Shown: positions 24,525 to 35,879 of the stretch, one piece after another
Position numbering within the stretch: the stretch's first letter is position 1
Layout of the letters: the number at the start of each line of letters is the position of its first letter
Translations under genes and position numbers: made by a program
Notes under the pieces: generated by a model
Told to the model about the DNA's origin: nothing
The model's input: only the letters and a program-made list of their open reading frames with translations
Database searches by the model: none
From: Mastacembelus armatus
Taxonomy: Eukaryota > Chordata > Actinopteri > Synbranchiformes > Mastacembelidae
Length of the DNA stretch: 64,000 nucleotides
Assembly: GCF_900324485.2 (NCBI RefSeq)
Contig: NC_046650.1
Location: 16,807,517-16,871,516 of the forward strand
Reading direction: 5' to 3'

Positions 24525-25903
24525 ATGAAGACTCTGATTCTGGCTGCTCTTCTTTGTGCCCTGTTGGCTCTGGACACAGCTCAGGGTGAGTATTACTACA
24601 CTATATATTGTGTGTATATATGTTTATGGAATAGATATCCAGATATTATAAATGTATATATTCTGTGGATCAGACCAAATGACTTCTGTCATTGAAACGA
24701 ATGACAAACCTTCATACACTGACAGTTTGTTTATAAGAGCTGTAACATGGAGTTAGTGCTCTCTGCTGTCTGACTGACTCCATTACATTATATCAGAACT
24801 TTTTAGAAAAAAATAACATTTGTCCATACATCAAATATTTCAATGAGGTCAGGAGAAGGAATGTAGAAAAAAATTTACATTTTATAGTCAACGAAATCAT
24901 TTTTTTATTTTACAACCCATAAACACCATCCATCCATTATCTATACCCACTTATTCCTTTAACCAGGGTCAAGGGGATCTGCTGGAGCCTATCCCAGCTC
25001 TCTTTCCAGAAAAGTGGTTCAACTGTATCAGACACTCAACATTATTCATTTTCTTTCTTTGACTTCAGGCCAGTGTCCATTCAGACCAAAATGTCCCTCT
25101 GGTTGGATTGAGTTCTGTGATCGTTGCTACACCTATGCTCCCAAATATACATCTTGGGATGATGCTCAGGTAATCAGAGTGATGTGGATTCAGTCCACAA
25201 TGATTCTACACTGTTTATTTGGTCTGTGTTCACTTTAACACTGGCATCTATTCCTGCCTTGGTGTTTTCCTACTACTCAGCTTATTTTGCTTCTTTACTG
25301 ACTCCACTGTCTGTTTATCTGCACTGTAGAAAAACTGCCAGTCTCTGGGTGGACACCTTGCATCTGTGCGCGATGCTGAGGAGTATGGGGTCATTCAGAA
25401 GTTGATATCTGACAGCAAAGGTTTTGGACCAGCCTGGATTGGAGGCTCTGTTGCAAAACCGGTAAACTCTTCACCAACACACCTGGTCTAATAGACGCGT
25501 TCTCTATTGACTGAGGGTGTATTTATTCTTTAGAGCATTTTGTCTCAAACATCACTGATTTCTGTTCTGTTTCCCAGGAGGGTTCCTGGTTCTGGATTTA
25601 CGGAGATAAATTCAAATACACAAACTGGGCTCCTGGACAGCCTGACAACTTCGGAGGCGTCCAACACTGCCTGCAAATGAACCATGGAGGTAAGTCACCA
25701 ACACGTCTACTGGTATAAAACCAGTTTTAACTCTCTGTTTGTCTATATAATAATGTCACCATGGCCTCATTAGACAGTCTCAGGGTCTTGGTCTGTAGCA
25801 CTGACTGACTCACCTGTTGATGGTACTTACAGATGCAAAGCTCTGGGATGATCTGAACTGTCAGACTCCTCTCCCATCCATCTGTGCCAAGTACCTGTAC
25901 TGA
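24525..25903 (+). CDS. Secreted C-type lectin 3 (ladderlectin / type II AFP-like)
   Basis: Five coding exons: 24525-24585, 25069-25169, 25330-25461, 25578-25689 and 25833-25903. They give a 158-residue secreted protein with an intact frame. This is the unit-B counterpart of lectin 1: both have LDTAQ at the signal-peptide end, GGSVAKP at the end of exon 3 and CQTPLPS in exon 5. The last residue is Tyr rather than Phe. Eight cysteines follow the signal peptide, including the extra pair near the N terminus (QC and FC). QPDN, VQHC and WDD are as in lectin 2. AATAAA is at 26249-26254. An (AAAT)n run and the next subunit begin within 60 bp of the polyadenylation signal. Confidence 0.92.
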
Positions 25904-27380
25904 TCCCAGGTCTGATCCAGAGGCATGAAATCCCTGTGAAAAGCACAAACACTGGTGGAGGTGTGTTTGTCTTTGCATACTCTCACATTTTGTGCCATCA
26001 GTCTCATAGAACCTGAATTCTACTGTATCTCATTTGACATCTTCTATCATATCCAGTATATATCATCTGTTTCTTTTCTATGGCTGTAACGCTACTGAAG
26101 GAAGGAAGAGACAAGTAACATAAACAGGAGCTGGACTGTCTCTGAGGTTTTGTGCCTTTAATAAGAGCAGACTGAATGTGTTATGGAAAGAATGCTTTGA
26201 GCTCCACTTTATTCTGCAGTCTGACTCTTCTTTCTTGGCTCATGTCAAAATAAAAGTCTATCAGCATTGAAACCAGTTGGTCTGTGTTTTATGGCTCCTG
26301 TATTATGAAATTTCATATCGCACCAGGTACAGCAAATAAATGAATAAATAAATAAATAAATAAATAAAGCTTTCCAACATTATTTTTGAAGGACTTACTG
26401 GAAATTCCTGCCCCACAATATGAACTATAATTATAGAAGTTACAAGACTTATATTTTTAACTGTAGTGTTGCACATAAAATTCATCCATCCATCTATACC
26501 TGTTTATTCCTAAACAGGGTCACAGGGATCTGCTGGAGCCTTTCCCTGATCTCTTAGTGCTGCCCCCATCTGGACGTCCTAGGTCAACTTTTTCAGAATA
26601 GTTGTGGTTCTGGGTGGCAGGACTCAAATGATGTGCAGTATTTCAGGGGGTATCAGGCTCACAAATGAGCATGAACTGAATATATTATGGACAGAAATAT
26701 GAAAAACATGTGACTGTTATTTAAGATACAAGAGGAGACAACTAAAGTGTCCAAACCTCATTCTGTCTCAGAACTACAGCTCATTACTGTGACACAAGCA
26801 TTTTACTTACTGTCATACATTCCTCTGTGCATCCACCTGGGGGCGCTGTTCTCTACTATTCCTGAGGAGATCTGCTGTTTAATGTGATGACTGATCAGAC
26901 ACACAGACACTTCGTACTGTTTATACAAGGAGCAGTGTGACAACAGAAACAATTTCACTTCAGTTCAACTCAATTTGTATAGCACCAATAAAAGCATCTC
27001 AAGGCACTTTACATAGAAACCCTACAAATCCTTGTGAGCAGCACTTGGCGACAGTGGAGGGGAAAAACTCCCCTTAAAAGTAGAAACCTGCAGCAGACCC
27101 TGGCTCACTTTGGGTCATCTGCCTCGTTCTTACATTCAAATTATTCAAATTCACTATAAGATGAAAACATGCCTTAAGCCTGAGCTCATGTACAGGAGAG
27201 TGCCATCAGTTGTGTTTGTCTTTTGTTACTGAACTAAAATGCAGAATTTGGTGAAGGAGCAATTCCGATAGTGAAACACCGAAATTAATGTTTGAAAGAG
27301 ACTGACTTTTGTTTTTTCCATGTTATTACTCCTGTTGACTCGTGTGATATAAGTAAAACAGGCAAACAGTCCATCTTTGT

Positions 27381-28168
27381 AATCTGAGGCTGTATTGAAT
27401 GTGTAAGCACATCATATGCAGCTGCATAATAACACACCGCTATCTTCCTCCGGAGAGGGGGTGTGATCAGGTGGAGAGAGACCCTGTGATCACATATGAT
27501 AGTGATACTTCACTAGAACAACAGAAGTTGTATTAAGCAATGACTGAAAAGTATTGTTAACACACTATTGTGGGCTGTGAACAGATGAATAAAGCTTATT
27601 GCACAATAACAAAATCTGTATTGTTGTATTAAATAAACAATGAAACAAAATGTGCCTTTCAGCTTCATATCAAACATGTCAGTCCATGTATTTGGGGTTA
27701 GGGTTAATAGTGCGCCCAGATTGGGTCACATAAGGACTGGCTCTCAATTGTGTGCGTGTGTGAGAAGTTCCTTGGCCTGTGGTTGTTTGAATGAGTACTT
27801 CAGGTATCTTTGGAACTGGATAATTCACTTTTGTTGGAGCACAGATTACCTGATAGCCATCATCATCATCATCATCATCCTGACCTGGCCTTGGCACTTC
27901 CACAGAGAGGAGATGTCTACGGTTTCTCCTACACTCCTTTCCTCCCGACAGGACAATGTAAGATCTTGGTTCACTGCAGACTTCTTGCACAATTCCTTTG
28001 CTGTCATAACCACGAGGGGTTTGCATCCTCACTACTTGACCTTTTGAGAATGTGCTCAGTTTGCTAAATCTGAGGCTTTATTGAACGTGTAAGCACATCA
28101 TACGACAGGTAGAGAGAGACCCCGTGATCACGTACGATAGTGATATCACACGTATTGCTGTACTACAA
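27381..28168 (-). mobile_element. Ty3/Gypsy-like LTR retrotransposon fossil (B2)
   Basis: This is the subunit-B2 copy, with the same layout and the same position relative to the lectin gene. Confidence 0.55.
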
Positions 28169-29666
28169 CTCTGAGCTAACCGGTATGCTAACAGCTAGCT
28201 AAGCTAACTGGTATGCTATAAAATGAGTTGAGTCTGGAAATAGGAAGTAGTACAAGACAAAAAACATTTGATTCTGCAAAATGGTTCCTTCATGGCATGC
28301 ACTATGTATTTACTTTGTTGTGTTTTATTTTTTATTCGAAACAGTATTTTAATTTTTCTTCCATTAATGTAAATCTGAGACTGGAATTGAAATTTGTAGA
28401 TGACAGTTTCATGATACTTCACACTGCTCTGAGATTCTGTTGCTGTGTCCTCTAATGAAATTATTTCAGAACAACCAATAAACTGTTTTCACTGACCTTC
28501 TTGTTTGTCTTAGAGCCACATCAGCTGAGACACGTCTACATGTTTCTGCAGCTCCTATGTTCATATTCAGCTAAATACCAACAGTTCTGAAGGAACCTGG
28601 TCTGTGCTTTAACAACACACTCAGGAAAAGCTTGTTCATCAACATGTCTGGCTGCATCAGGAAAATGTTCACTATCAACATTTGTTTTCTGCCAAATTAT
28701 CCAGTGTAGAAACACAGCTGGTCAGCTGCTACTCCAGATGTCACAGGCTCACCACTGACCACTGGGGGGAAGAGGCCTCTACTAAACCTCATGGTGATCC
28801 ATCCTGGTTCAGCTTGGCCCCAAGTGAGAGACCCACAGAGCTGTACCCCACTAGCCTGCCTAAACACTGAGAACTCAGCCACACTAACACAGACGCCTTC
28901 ATTCAGCACATCAATACTGTCTGAAATTCTTAGTTATTTCCTGATTTGCTTCCATTGTGTATTTTCCTTTTAGCCAATCAGAACTCAGATCTGTTATCAG
29001 GTGTTAGGTGCTATGTGTCATGGTGGTCTTATATCGTATCGGGCCCGCAGGGGGCCAAGGGCTCGGCTCATCCTGATCCACTGATACAGGTGCTTCATAT
29101 TTCAAGTGTTCAAAGGCGACTACACCTTGGCACCACTGTCAGACTGGAAAATAACTAGCAGGTCACTAATGTCTGACACCTGACAGTCCATCTTTCTTTG
29201 GCTTGACTTGAAACCTGATCAGTGACACCAGTGAGACCAAACGGCCCCATCAGTTACACTGACATCACTTTAGGTAAATGACTGGTTTATAGACAGACAG
29301 TCTGACCTGGTTTCAGTTTGGATTGGATTAGTTAGTGCTGACTAACACTGCAGGCCTGTTTGACTTGAGTCAACTTTCCTTAATTTGCAGCTTTTTCTCC
29401 TCTGGGGAATATTTATTATTTTAATACTTATTTACTTATTGGTGCTTCACTGGGTGGCTCAAAGAGTGGCATCTGGGAAACTGTGAAATTGATTCAGGGC
29501 GTTGCTGAAGAACATTTATGCTCAGCAAACAGCTTCACAAAATAAATATCAGTGAATCGAACTCCCTGATCATCTGGTGTCTTGTCTTTGACAGGCTGTC
29601 AGTCTTTACAGGTCTGTTCCCTACAGAGATATCAGCCTCATCTTTAACATCTGCATCATCTTCACC

Positions 29667-30914
29667 ATGAAGACTCTGATTCTGGCTGCTCTTCTTTGTG
29701 CCCTGTTGGCTCAGACCTCAGCTCAGCGTGAGTATTACTACACTATATATTGTGTGTATATATGTTTATGGAATAGATATCCAGATGTTATAAATGTATA
29801 TATTCTGTGGATCAAACCAAATGACTTCTGCGTTAAGTTTCCTAGAGCCCAACACAGATATGAAATGGATCAATATAATGTCTTTCCACCTGTTGTGTCT
29901 CTGGAAATGATGCTGACAGGATGTTCTACACAGAGCTGCACTGCCCAAATTCCAACCCAGTCTATTAGAGTTTGTGTTATTGGACTTTGACCACTTTGTT
30001 CATCAGAGTTAGATACAACATCCTGCACATTTCCTTCTCTCTGACTTACTTTAAGTAGCTCAAAACAATGAAGGGAAATAAAGGGAGGTCCAAAATTATG
30101 AGAAACTTAACATTGTACATTTTCCTTATCTTAAGCAGGCTTTTTATGTGACTGGCCTCGGGGATCCAATAACCTTCGTTGTTTCGCCTTTGTTCCCAGA
30201 GCCATGTCCTGGGCTGATGCTCAGGTAATCAGAGTGATGTGGATTCAGTCCACAATGATTCTACACTGTTTATTTGGTCTGTGTTCACTTTAACACTGGC
30301 ATCTATTCCTGCCTTGGTGTTTTCCTACTACTCAGCTTATTTTGCTTCTTTACTGACTCCACTGTCTGTTTATCTGCAATGTAGAAAAACTGCCGGTCCC
30401 TGGATGCAAACCTTGCATCTGTGCTTGATTCCAGAGAGGATAGACTGATTCAGAAAATGATTGGTGACGGTACAGCAGCATGGCTTGGAGGCACTGATGC
30501 AAAACAGGTAAACTGTTCATGAGGACAGTCTGACAGAAAAGTCCTCTGCTGATATAGGCTTTGTCCTAATGTTGTCCTTCATTTTATTCTATTCTGTTTT
30601 ACAGGAAGGTAACTGGTACTTTATTGATAGAACACCTTTCAGATACACAAACTGGGCTACTGGACAACCTGACAACTGGCAGGGCAATGAGAACTGTCTG
30701 CACATAACTGCTGAAGGTAAATCACCAAAATGTCACTGTAGTTAAACTATCTACACATTGATTAGACCATGGCCTCATTAGACAGTCTCAGGTCTCAGGT
30801 CTTGGTCTGTAGCACTGACTGACTCACATGTTGTTGATATTTACAGAGAAGCTGTGGAACGATCTGAACTGTGACCAGCTTCTTCCATCCGTCTGTTTCA
30901 AGTACCTGTACTGA
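29667..30914 (+). CDS. Secreted C-type lectin 4, divergent, with complete galactose-type calcium site
   Basis: Five coding exons: 29667-29727, 30139-30224, 30385-30507, 30605-30716 and 30847-30914. They total 450 nt, encoding 149 residues and a stop. The signal peptide is nearly that of lectin 2, but exon 2 (CDWPRGSNNLRCF) is five residues shorter and lacks the extra cysteine pair, leaving the six standard CTLD cysteines. The ligand site has QPDN, then NENC, then WND: the full acidic/amide set expected of a galactose-type calcium-binding lectin, unlike lectins 1-3. Intron 2 and the 3' UTR are almost identical to lectins 1-3, whereas exons 2, 3 and 4 differ strongly. AATAAA is at 31260-31265. 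Confidence 0.92.
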
Positions 30915-32492
30915 TCCCAGGTCTGATCCAGAGGCATGAAATCCCTGTGAAAAGCACAAACACTGGTGGAGGTGTGTTTGTCTTTGCATACTCTCACATT
31001 TTGTGCCATCAGTCTCATAGAACCTGAATTCTACTGTATCTCATTTGACATCTTCTATCATATCCAGTATATATCATCTGTTTCTTTTCTATGGCTGTAA
31101 CGCTACTGAAGGAAGGAAGAGACAAGTAACATAAACAGGAGCTGGACTGTCTCTGAGGTTTTGTGCCTTTAATAAGAGCAGACTGAATGTGTTATGGAAA
31201 GAATGCTTTGAGCTCAACTTTATTCTGCAGTCTGACTCTTCTTTCTTGGCTCATGCCAAAATAAAAGTCTATCAGCATTGAAACCAGTTGGTCTGTGTTA
31301 ATTATTTTCATGGGTCCTGTTTCCCCAAATATCAAAGAACCTCATCTAGGGGGGAACCTTCTGCAACATTATGTCCCACAGTATGAACTCTTATTATTAC
31401 TCTTATAATAGGAAGACTATTATTTTGGAAAAAACAAATACGAAACCAGGTTTTCATCACATCTGATGTTTATTTTGTTTGACCTCAGGCTATTTATTCC
31501 AGCCTGAGGTGGGAGGTGTGGCTTGTTTTACTGCACTGATCCCATCACTGACAGCTTCATCTTTAGGAATTCCTGTCCCAGCTTGTACAAGTGAAAAAAT
31601 ACACAGCACCCACATATGGGTCCCCTGATGCCTCTTTTGAATCTGATTTTAAAAAACATCCTCGACACCTGATGGTACCTTTTTTAATTAATAATATCAC
31701 ACTTTTGGGTTTGCACAGATATGGTCATGAGTGTTGATTACAGATATGATCACAAAATTTAAAATTTGTGAAGAAGAGTCACAAAACAAATATTTAGCTT
31801 CTTGATTCTCCCTGCACATCTGTTGACTGCACAAAATGTTTATTGGTGTTTGAAACTTGTTATATTGTTTTATCTGAGCCCTGCACACAAGTGGTCGAAC
31901 CATGGAGGTACTGAATAATAAAAAAATATGAGTTTTCACCAGCAGTAGGTAGAAGGTTGTCTCATAAAATGTGCTGGGTTCCAGTTGCAATCCTGATGAG
32001 GATGATGCTGATGTGATAATTGGATTCTAATCATATTCTCGCTGTAACTGCTGAAACTGTCATTTACTGTGTCACTTTCGTGTTTTCATCCCTGAACTGT
32101 GCCAACTGTATATGTATAACACATTTTTATACACAAGCGCAGCTGACGGTGCTTTTCATAATGCAAGAAACATAACAAGATAAAAGCATCCTTTAAAATA
32201 TCTTAAAATAATAAATGAAAAATAATCAAGAATAAACATAGTAAAAGACAAAATAGAAGATAAAATATTCTTTAAATCTATCAAACATGGATGCACTAGA
32301 ATAAGTACAAGCTGATACAATATCTGTTCACTTCTGGTGTGTGTCTTTTATTTTGAAGATATTTCCTGTTCCTAGTGTTTTCCTTTCCTGTGTTAACTTT
32401 ATCTTGTTAATATTTGATTGTTTTCAGCTTTGTCTAGTTTGGTGTCCTAGGTTTTTGTACTTTGTGCTGTCTTCTGGTGGATATGTATGGAG

Positions 32493-32619
32493 TAGGGGTG
32501 CCCAATCCTGGTCCTCGAGGACCACTGTCCTGCTTGTCCTGAACACCTGATCCAGTTAATCGGCAGTGGTAGGGCACGGATAGTTGGAAAACAAGCAGGA
32601 CCAGGATTGGGCACCCCTG
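32493..32619. mobile_element. hAT-type MITE, 127 bp (unit B)
   Basis: This element is identical over its whole length to the one at 16671-16797, with the same flanking target duplication. It was copied by the large duplication. Confidence 0.88.
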
Positions 32620-33019
32620 GTATGGAGCTTCCTCACTGTGTTTTGTGTGTACTTGTGGACTATGACTGTGTGATCCCCGTTTGTGTTTTTGTTATTACAC
32701 AGTTTTGGTGTCTGCTGTCTTGTCTGCATTTAGGTCCTCGCTTCATCTTAGTTCGAAAAAAAAAAAAAAGATAAACAAAGGATTTATATCTTTGGTAATT
32801 TATAGAGAGCTGTGAAGTGGAAAAAACAATTTCTAACTTTTTGACGAATCTGACATTTTACAGATACATGCAGATGTTTAAGTGAACCATCTAAATCTTA
32901 AGCATCAAGGTGAGATGATAGAGAAATAGGAACAGCTGGCTGTGATAGTAATACTGGTTAAATAATGTTGTTCTGTTGTTCTGCTGCTTCGTCTCCTTGG
33001 TCCCAGCAGGAAACAGGAT

Positions 33020-35871
33020 TCAGCAGTTCACTGGGAGCAGCACAGACTCTCTCCTTTCAGCTTGAGCCTGAACTGCAGAACGAGCAGAGACCAGGTCAGT
33101 GTCCTGTCGTCAGTTCATTTCTTTTTAACTAAGATTTAAACATATAATAGTAACGTATAAACAGCCTCTCCCTGCCACGTATGTCAGAGTTTGCGGCCTT
33201 TACAGGTTATTGTTCTCAGTGCTGCACGTGTGATTCTCATTAGAGCTGCATTTGAAACAGACAAGGAGACTTAGTGACTACTATTGGAATTAAACTATGA
33301 ATACGGCTACTTGTTTGGAGAGAGATTATAATAACATTCTTTCTCATAACTTTTTGATTATTTCATCTTTCGCTTCAAGTCCTGCAAAGTTAAACAGCTT
33401 GAGAAAATGCTGAAAAACCCATTTTTGATTTTATGTGCCAAGAATTCAGACAAACAGTAAATGATTTTACAGGCTACTGATCTTGTAGTGCCCCACATCA
33501 CTGGTCTCGGGTGAAGCGGTCCAACACGTAGAATCATCAATACAAGGATCGATAGACGATATTATTGCAGGGACTTTTAGCAGTGGTCCTACCTTTAGCC
33601 TTCACGCAGTACAGGAATAGACACACGATGAAGATGATGATATAGAGGCTGACGAGGAGGACGATACAAATGTGCTTGGTCACCACCATGGATGGAGGAT
33701 GAGTAGAGGGAGAACCCTGAGGTTTGACTGTGATGAAGACACAACAAATTCAATATGTTTGGATACATGAATGTTCACAGTGGGTCAAAGATCTTTATAC
33801 TACACACCTAGACAGAGAAGGGGGTTATGGGTAACTGGATGTGCATTGCTCCCAAAGCTCAGCAATGCATCATGTATATCAGGCAAACTGATTGGTTGTT
33901 TCATCTTCTGTCAGAAACTGTGCTGGGCTCAGATGCAATTTACATATCTCTGGGTCCTTACAGAGGACAGGACTGGGGTTAGTCTTGTGATCCAGCATCC
34001 GGTTCTCCTTTATAGATCAATGGATCTTCTACATAAGGAGTTCTGGATGTTGCCTCAGAGGAAATGCTAACTTACTGAAACCACTGGACACTGGACAATT
34101 CCCTTACTTTATCTTCTGAATTGTTGTTACTGCCATGGGATCTAAGCAACTTGTTAAAGGTCTAATGTTAAAAAAAAACTTCACCTGCTTGTGATCCCAA
34201 ACCCAGGTCCCAAGAAGCCTCATCCTAGCTCTTAGAACTCTTGGAAGAATTTCTCATTTTCATTGAGCTCTAAGACTGAGTTCTAGGAACTACCCCACTG
34301 CGGAATGGACTCAAGAACTACAAACCTTAAGGGCCTTTGTTCTGTTCGCATTCACACTACCAGTAGGAAAATTTAAATAACATAAGTTGGCTGCGGCCTG
34401 GGCGGTGGCGGAGGCAAACACTCGGGTATAGGAGGAGTTCGGTGAGGCCATGGAGAAGGACTTTCGGTTGGCCTCGAGGAAATTCTGGCAAACCATTCGG
34501 TGCCTCAGGAGGGGGAAGCAGTGCTATGCCAACACTGTTTACAGTGGAGGCGGGGAGCTGCTGACCTCAACTGGGGATATTGTTGGACGGTGGAAGGAAT
34601 ACTTTGAGGATCTCCTCAACCCCACCAACGAGTCTTCCATAGAGGAAGCAGAGGCTGGGAGGTCAAGGGCTGATCCATCCATTACTCAAGCTGTCACTGA
34701 GATAGTTCAGCAAGGCACCGGGGGTGGATGAGATCCGCCCTGAGTTTAAGTATCTTGGGGTCTTGTTCACGAGTGAGGGAAGGATGGAGTGTGCGACTGA
34801 TAGACGGATCGGTGCATTGGCAGCAGAAATGCGGTTGATGTACTGATCCGTTGCGGTGAAGAGGGAGGTGTTCTGGGCATGTCGCACCAGGAAAAGGCCC
34901 TGGGGAAGACCCGGGACACGCTGGAAGGACTGTGCCACTCGCCTGGCCTGGGAACGCCTCAGTGTCCCCCGGATGAGCTGGAGGAAGTGTCCAGGGAAAA
35001 GGAAGTCTGCCTCCACCACCCGGGGAAGCGGAAGAAGATGGATGGATAAGCTGGCAACTATCTCTATGGTTCCTAGAACTGATTTCTTGTTTGTTCTGAA
35101 ATTAAAAATAAAACTGTGGAACATGCTTTATTTTTTCCCTGAAAGGTAAACATGAAAACAAGGGTAGATGGGAGACTGGAGACTGTATTTTGTCTCATGT
35201 CATATGTGGATCTCTGCACAGATAATTGTCTGCAACTCTAAACCCCAGGACATCACCTATGACAGCCAGGAAACTCTGTGGTGACTCTCCTTCTGTGGGG
35301 TGTTGACACTTGTAGAAACCTTCGTCAGACTTTGACACAGCTGGAAGGATCATCTTTCCTTCAGACTCTGTTCCAATGAAAACATCGTTCTTATAGAACG
35401 AAGGAGACTTCGGTGTGGATTTTTCCTTGAAGGAGCACCGAAGAACCACTTCATCACCCTCTGTCACGGGGAGTGGAGGCATCTCTAGGATCACAGGGCC
35501 AGCTGGAATATTAAAGACCATATTTTATTTAGGTGCATTACCCCTAATTAACTGATTTATGCTATCTTTGTTTAGATAGTGTAAACACAGTAAAAACAAA
35601 AAGCTTATTTGTAGAGTACCAGCGACTGTGATGTTGAGAATGTTGCTGCGCTGCTTCTGCTCAGACTCACACCAGTACACACCGCTGTCTGAGGGATACA
35701 CATTCATCAGGTTGCAGGAAGACTGCTGCAGGGCTCCAAAGTCCCTATTGCATGTCTGAGATGTCCGTTGCGACGTGTTTCTCTTCACAGTCCACTTGCT
35801 GGGTGCACAGGTCAGAGAGATGTAATCATACCTGAAGAACTGTGATCTGTTGGGATTGATGCTCAGCATGT
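33020..35871 (-). CDS. Fc-receptor-like membrane protein 1 (two Ig domains), 5' end not found
   Basis: Four minus-strand exons in order: D1 35620-35871 (84 codons; CAPSKW to VYWCES, with an extra Cys pair), D2 35257-35502 (82 codons; VVLRCSF to EGFYKCQ), membrane exon 33593-33727 and tail exon 33020-33072 (ends LLPVNC). All junctions are phase 1, as is usual for Ig-superfamily genes, and the D2/membrane codon reconstitutes Val. The domain pattern ([17 protein letters not shown]) is that of teleost FcR-like / leukocyte Ig receptors. The tail is short, with no ITIM and no charge inside the membrane. A LINE lies in the D2-membrane intron. The signal-peptide exon should be right of 35.9 kb and was not identified. 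Confidence 0.82.
34392..35045 (+). mobile_element. Internally deleted LINE (unit B), with its 3' end
   Basis: This is the same deleted LINE as at 18571-19121 but continuing to the 3' end: after [11 protein letters not shown] come the typical C-terminal [12 protein letters not shown] and LAWERL motifs, then a gatggatggat tail. A probable 10-bp target duplication (ataagttggc / ataagctggc) lies at the ends. It sits in the intron between the membrane and second Ig exons of FcR-like gene 1. The internal deletion is identical in both copies, so it predates the large duplication. Confidence 0.82.
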
Positions 35872-35879
35872 CTGCAGAT

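Larger units (their letters stand above)
19122..26300 (+). repeat. Lectin amplicon subunit B1
   Basis: This is the first subunit of unit B, carrying lectin 3. It has the L2 insertion at the same site as A1 and is otherwise about 5.17 kb. At several variant sites in the 21.4-22.3 kb interval it resembles A2 rather than its positional counterpart A1, so it looks like a mosaic produced by conversion or crossing over. Confidence 0.85.
26308..31290 (+). repeat. Lectin amplicon subunit B2
   Basis: This is the second subunit of unit B, carrying the divergent lectin 4. It lacks the L2 insertion, like A2. It has a deletion of about 40 bp near 28926 relative to the other subunits. Intron 1 and exon 2 of the lectin (about 29830-30212) are replaced by unrelated sequence, after which high identity resumes. 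Confidence 0.85.
19122..34943. repeat. Large segmental duplication unit B (15.8 kb)
   Basis: This is the second copy of the large unit, with lectins 3 and 4 in place of lectins 1 and 2. Order and orientation match unit A throughout, including the L2 insertion with the same truncation and target duplication, and an identical 127-bp hAT MITE. Right of 34943 the LINE continues uninterrupted to its own 3' end near 35045, so 34943 is the ancestral sequence and the junctions at 119/120 and 19121/19122 are the duplication joins. The two units differ by roughly one percent over the L2 element by eye, which suggests a recent event. Confidence 0.9.
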
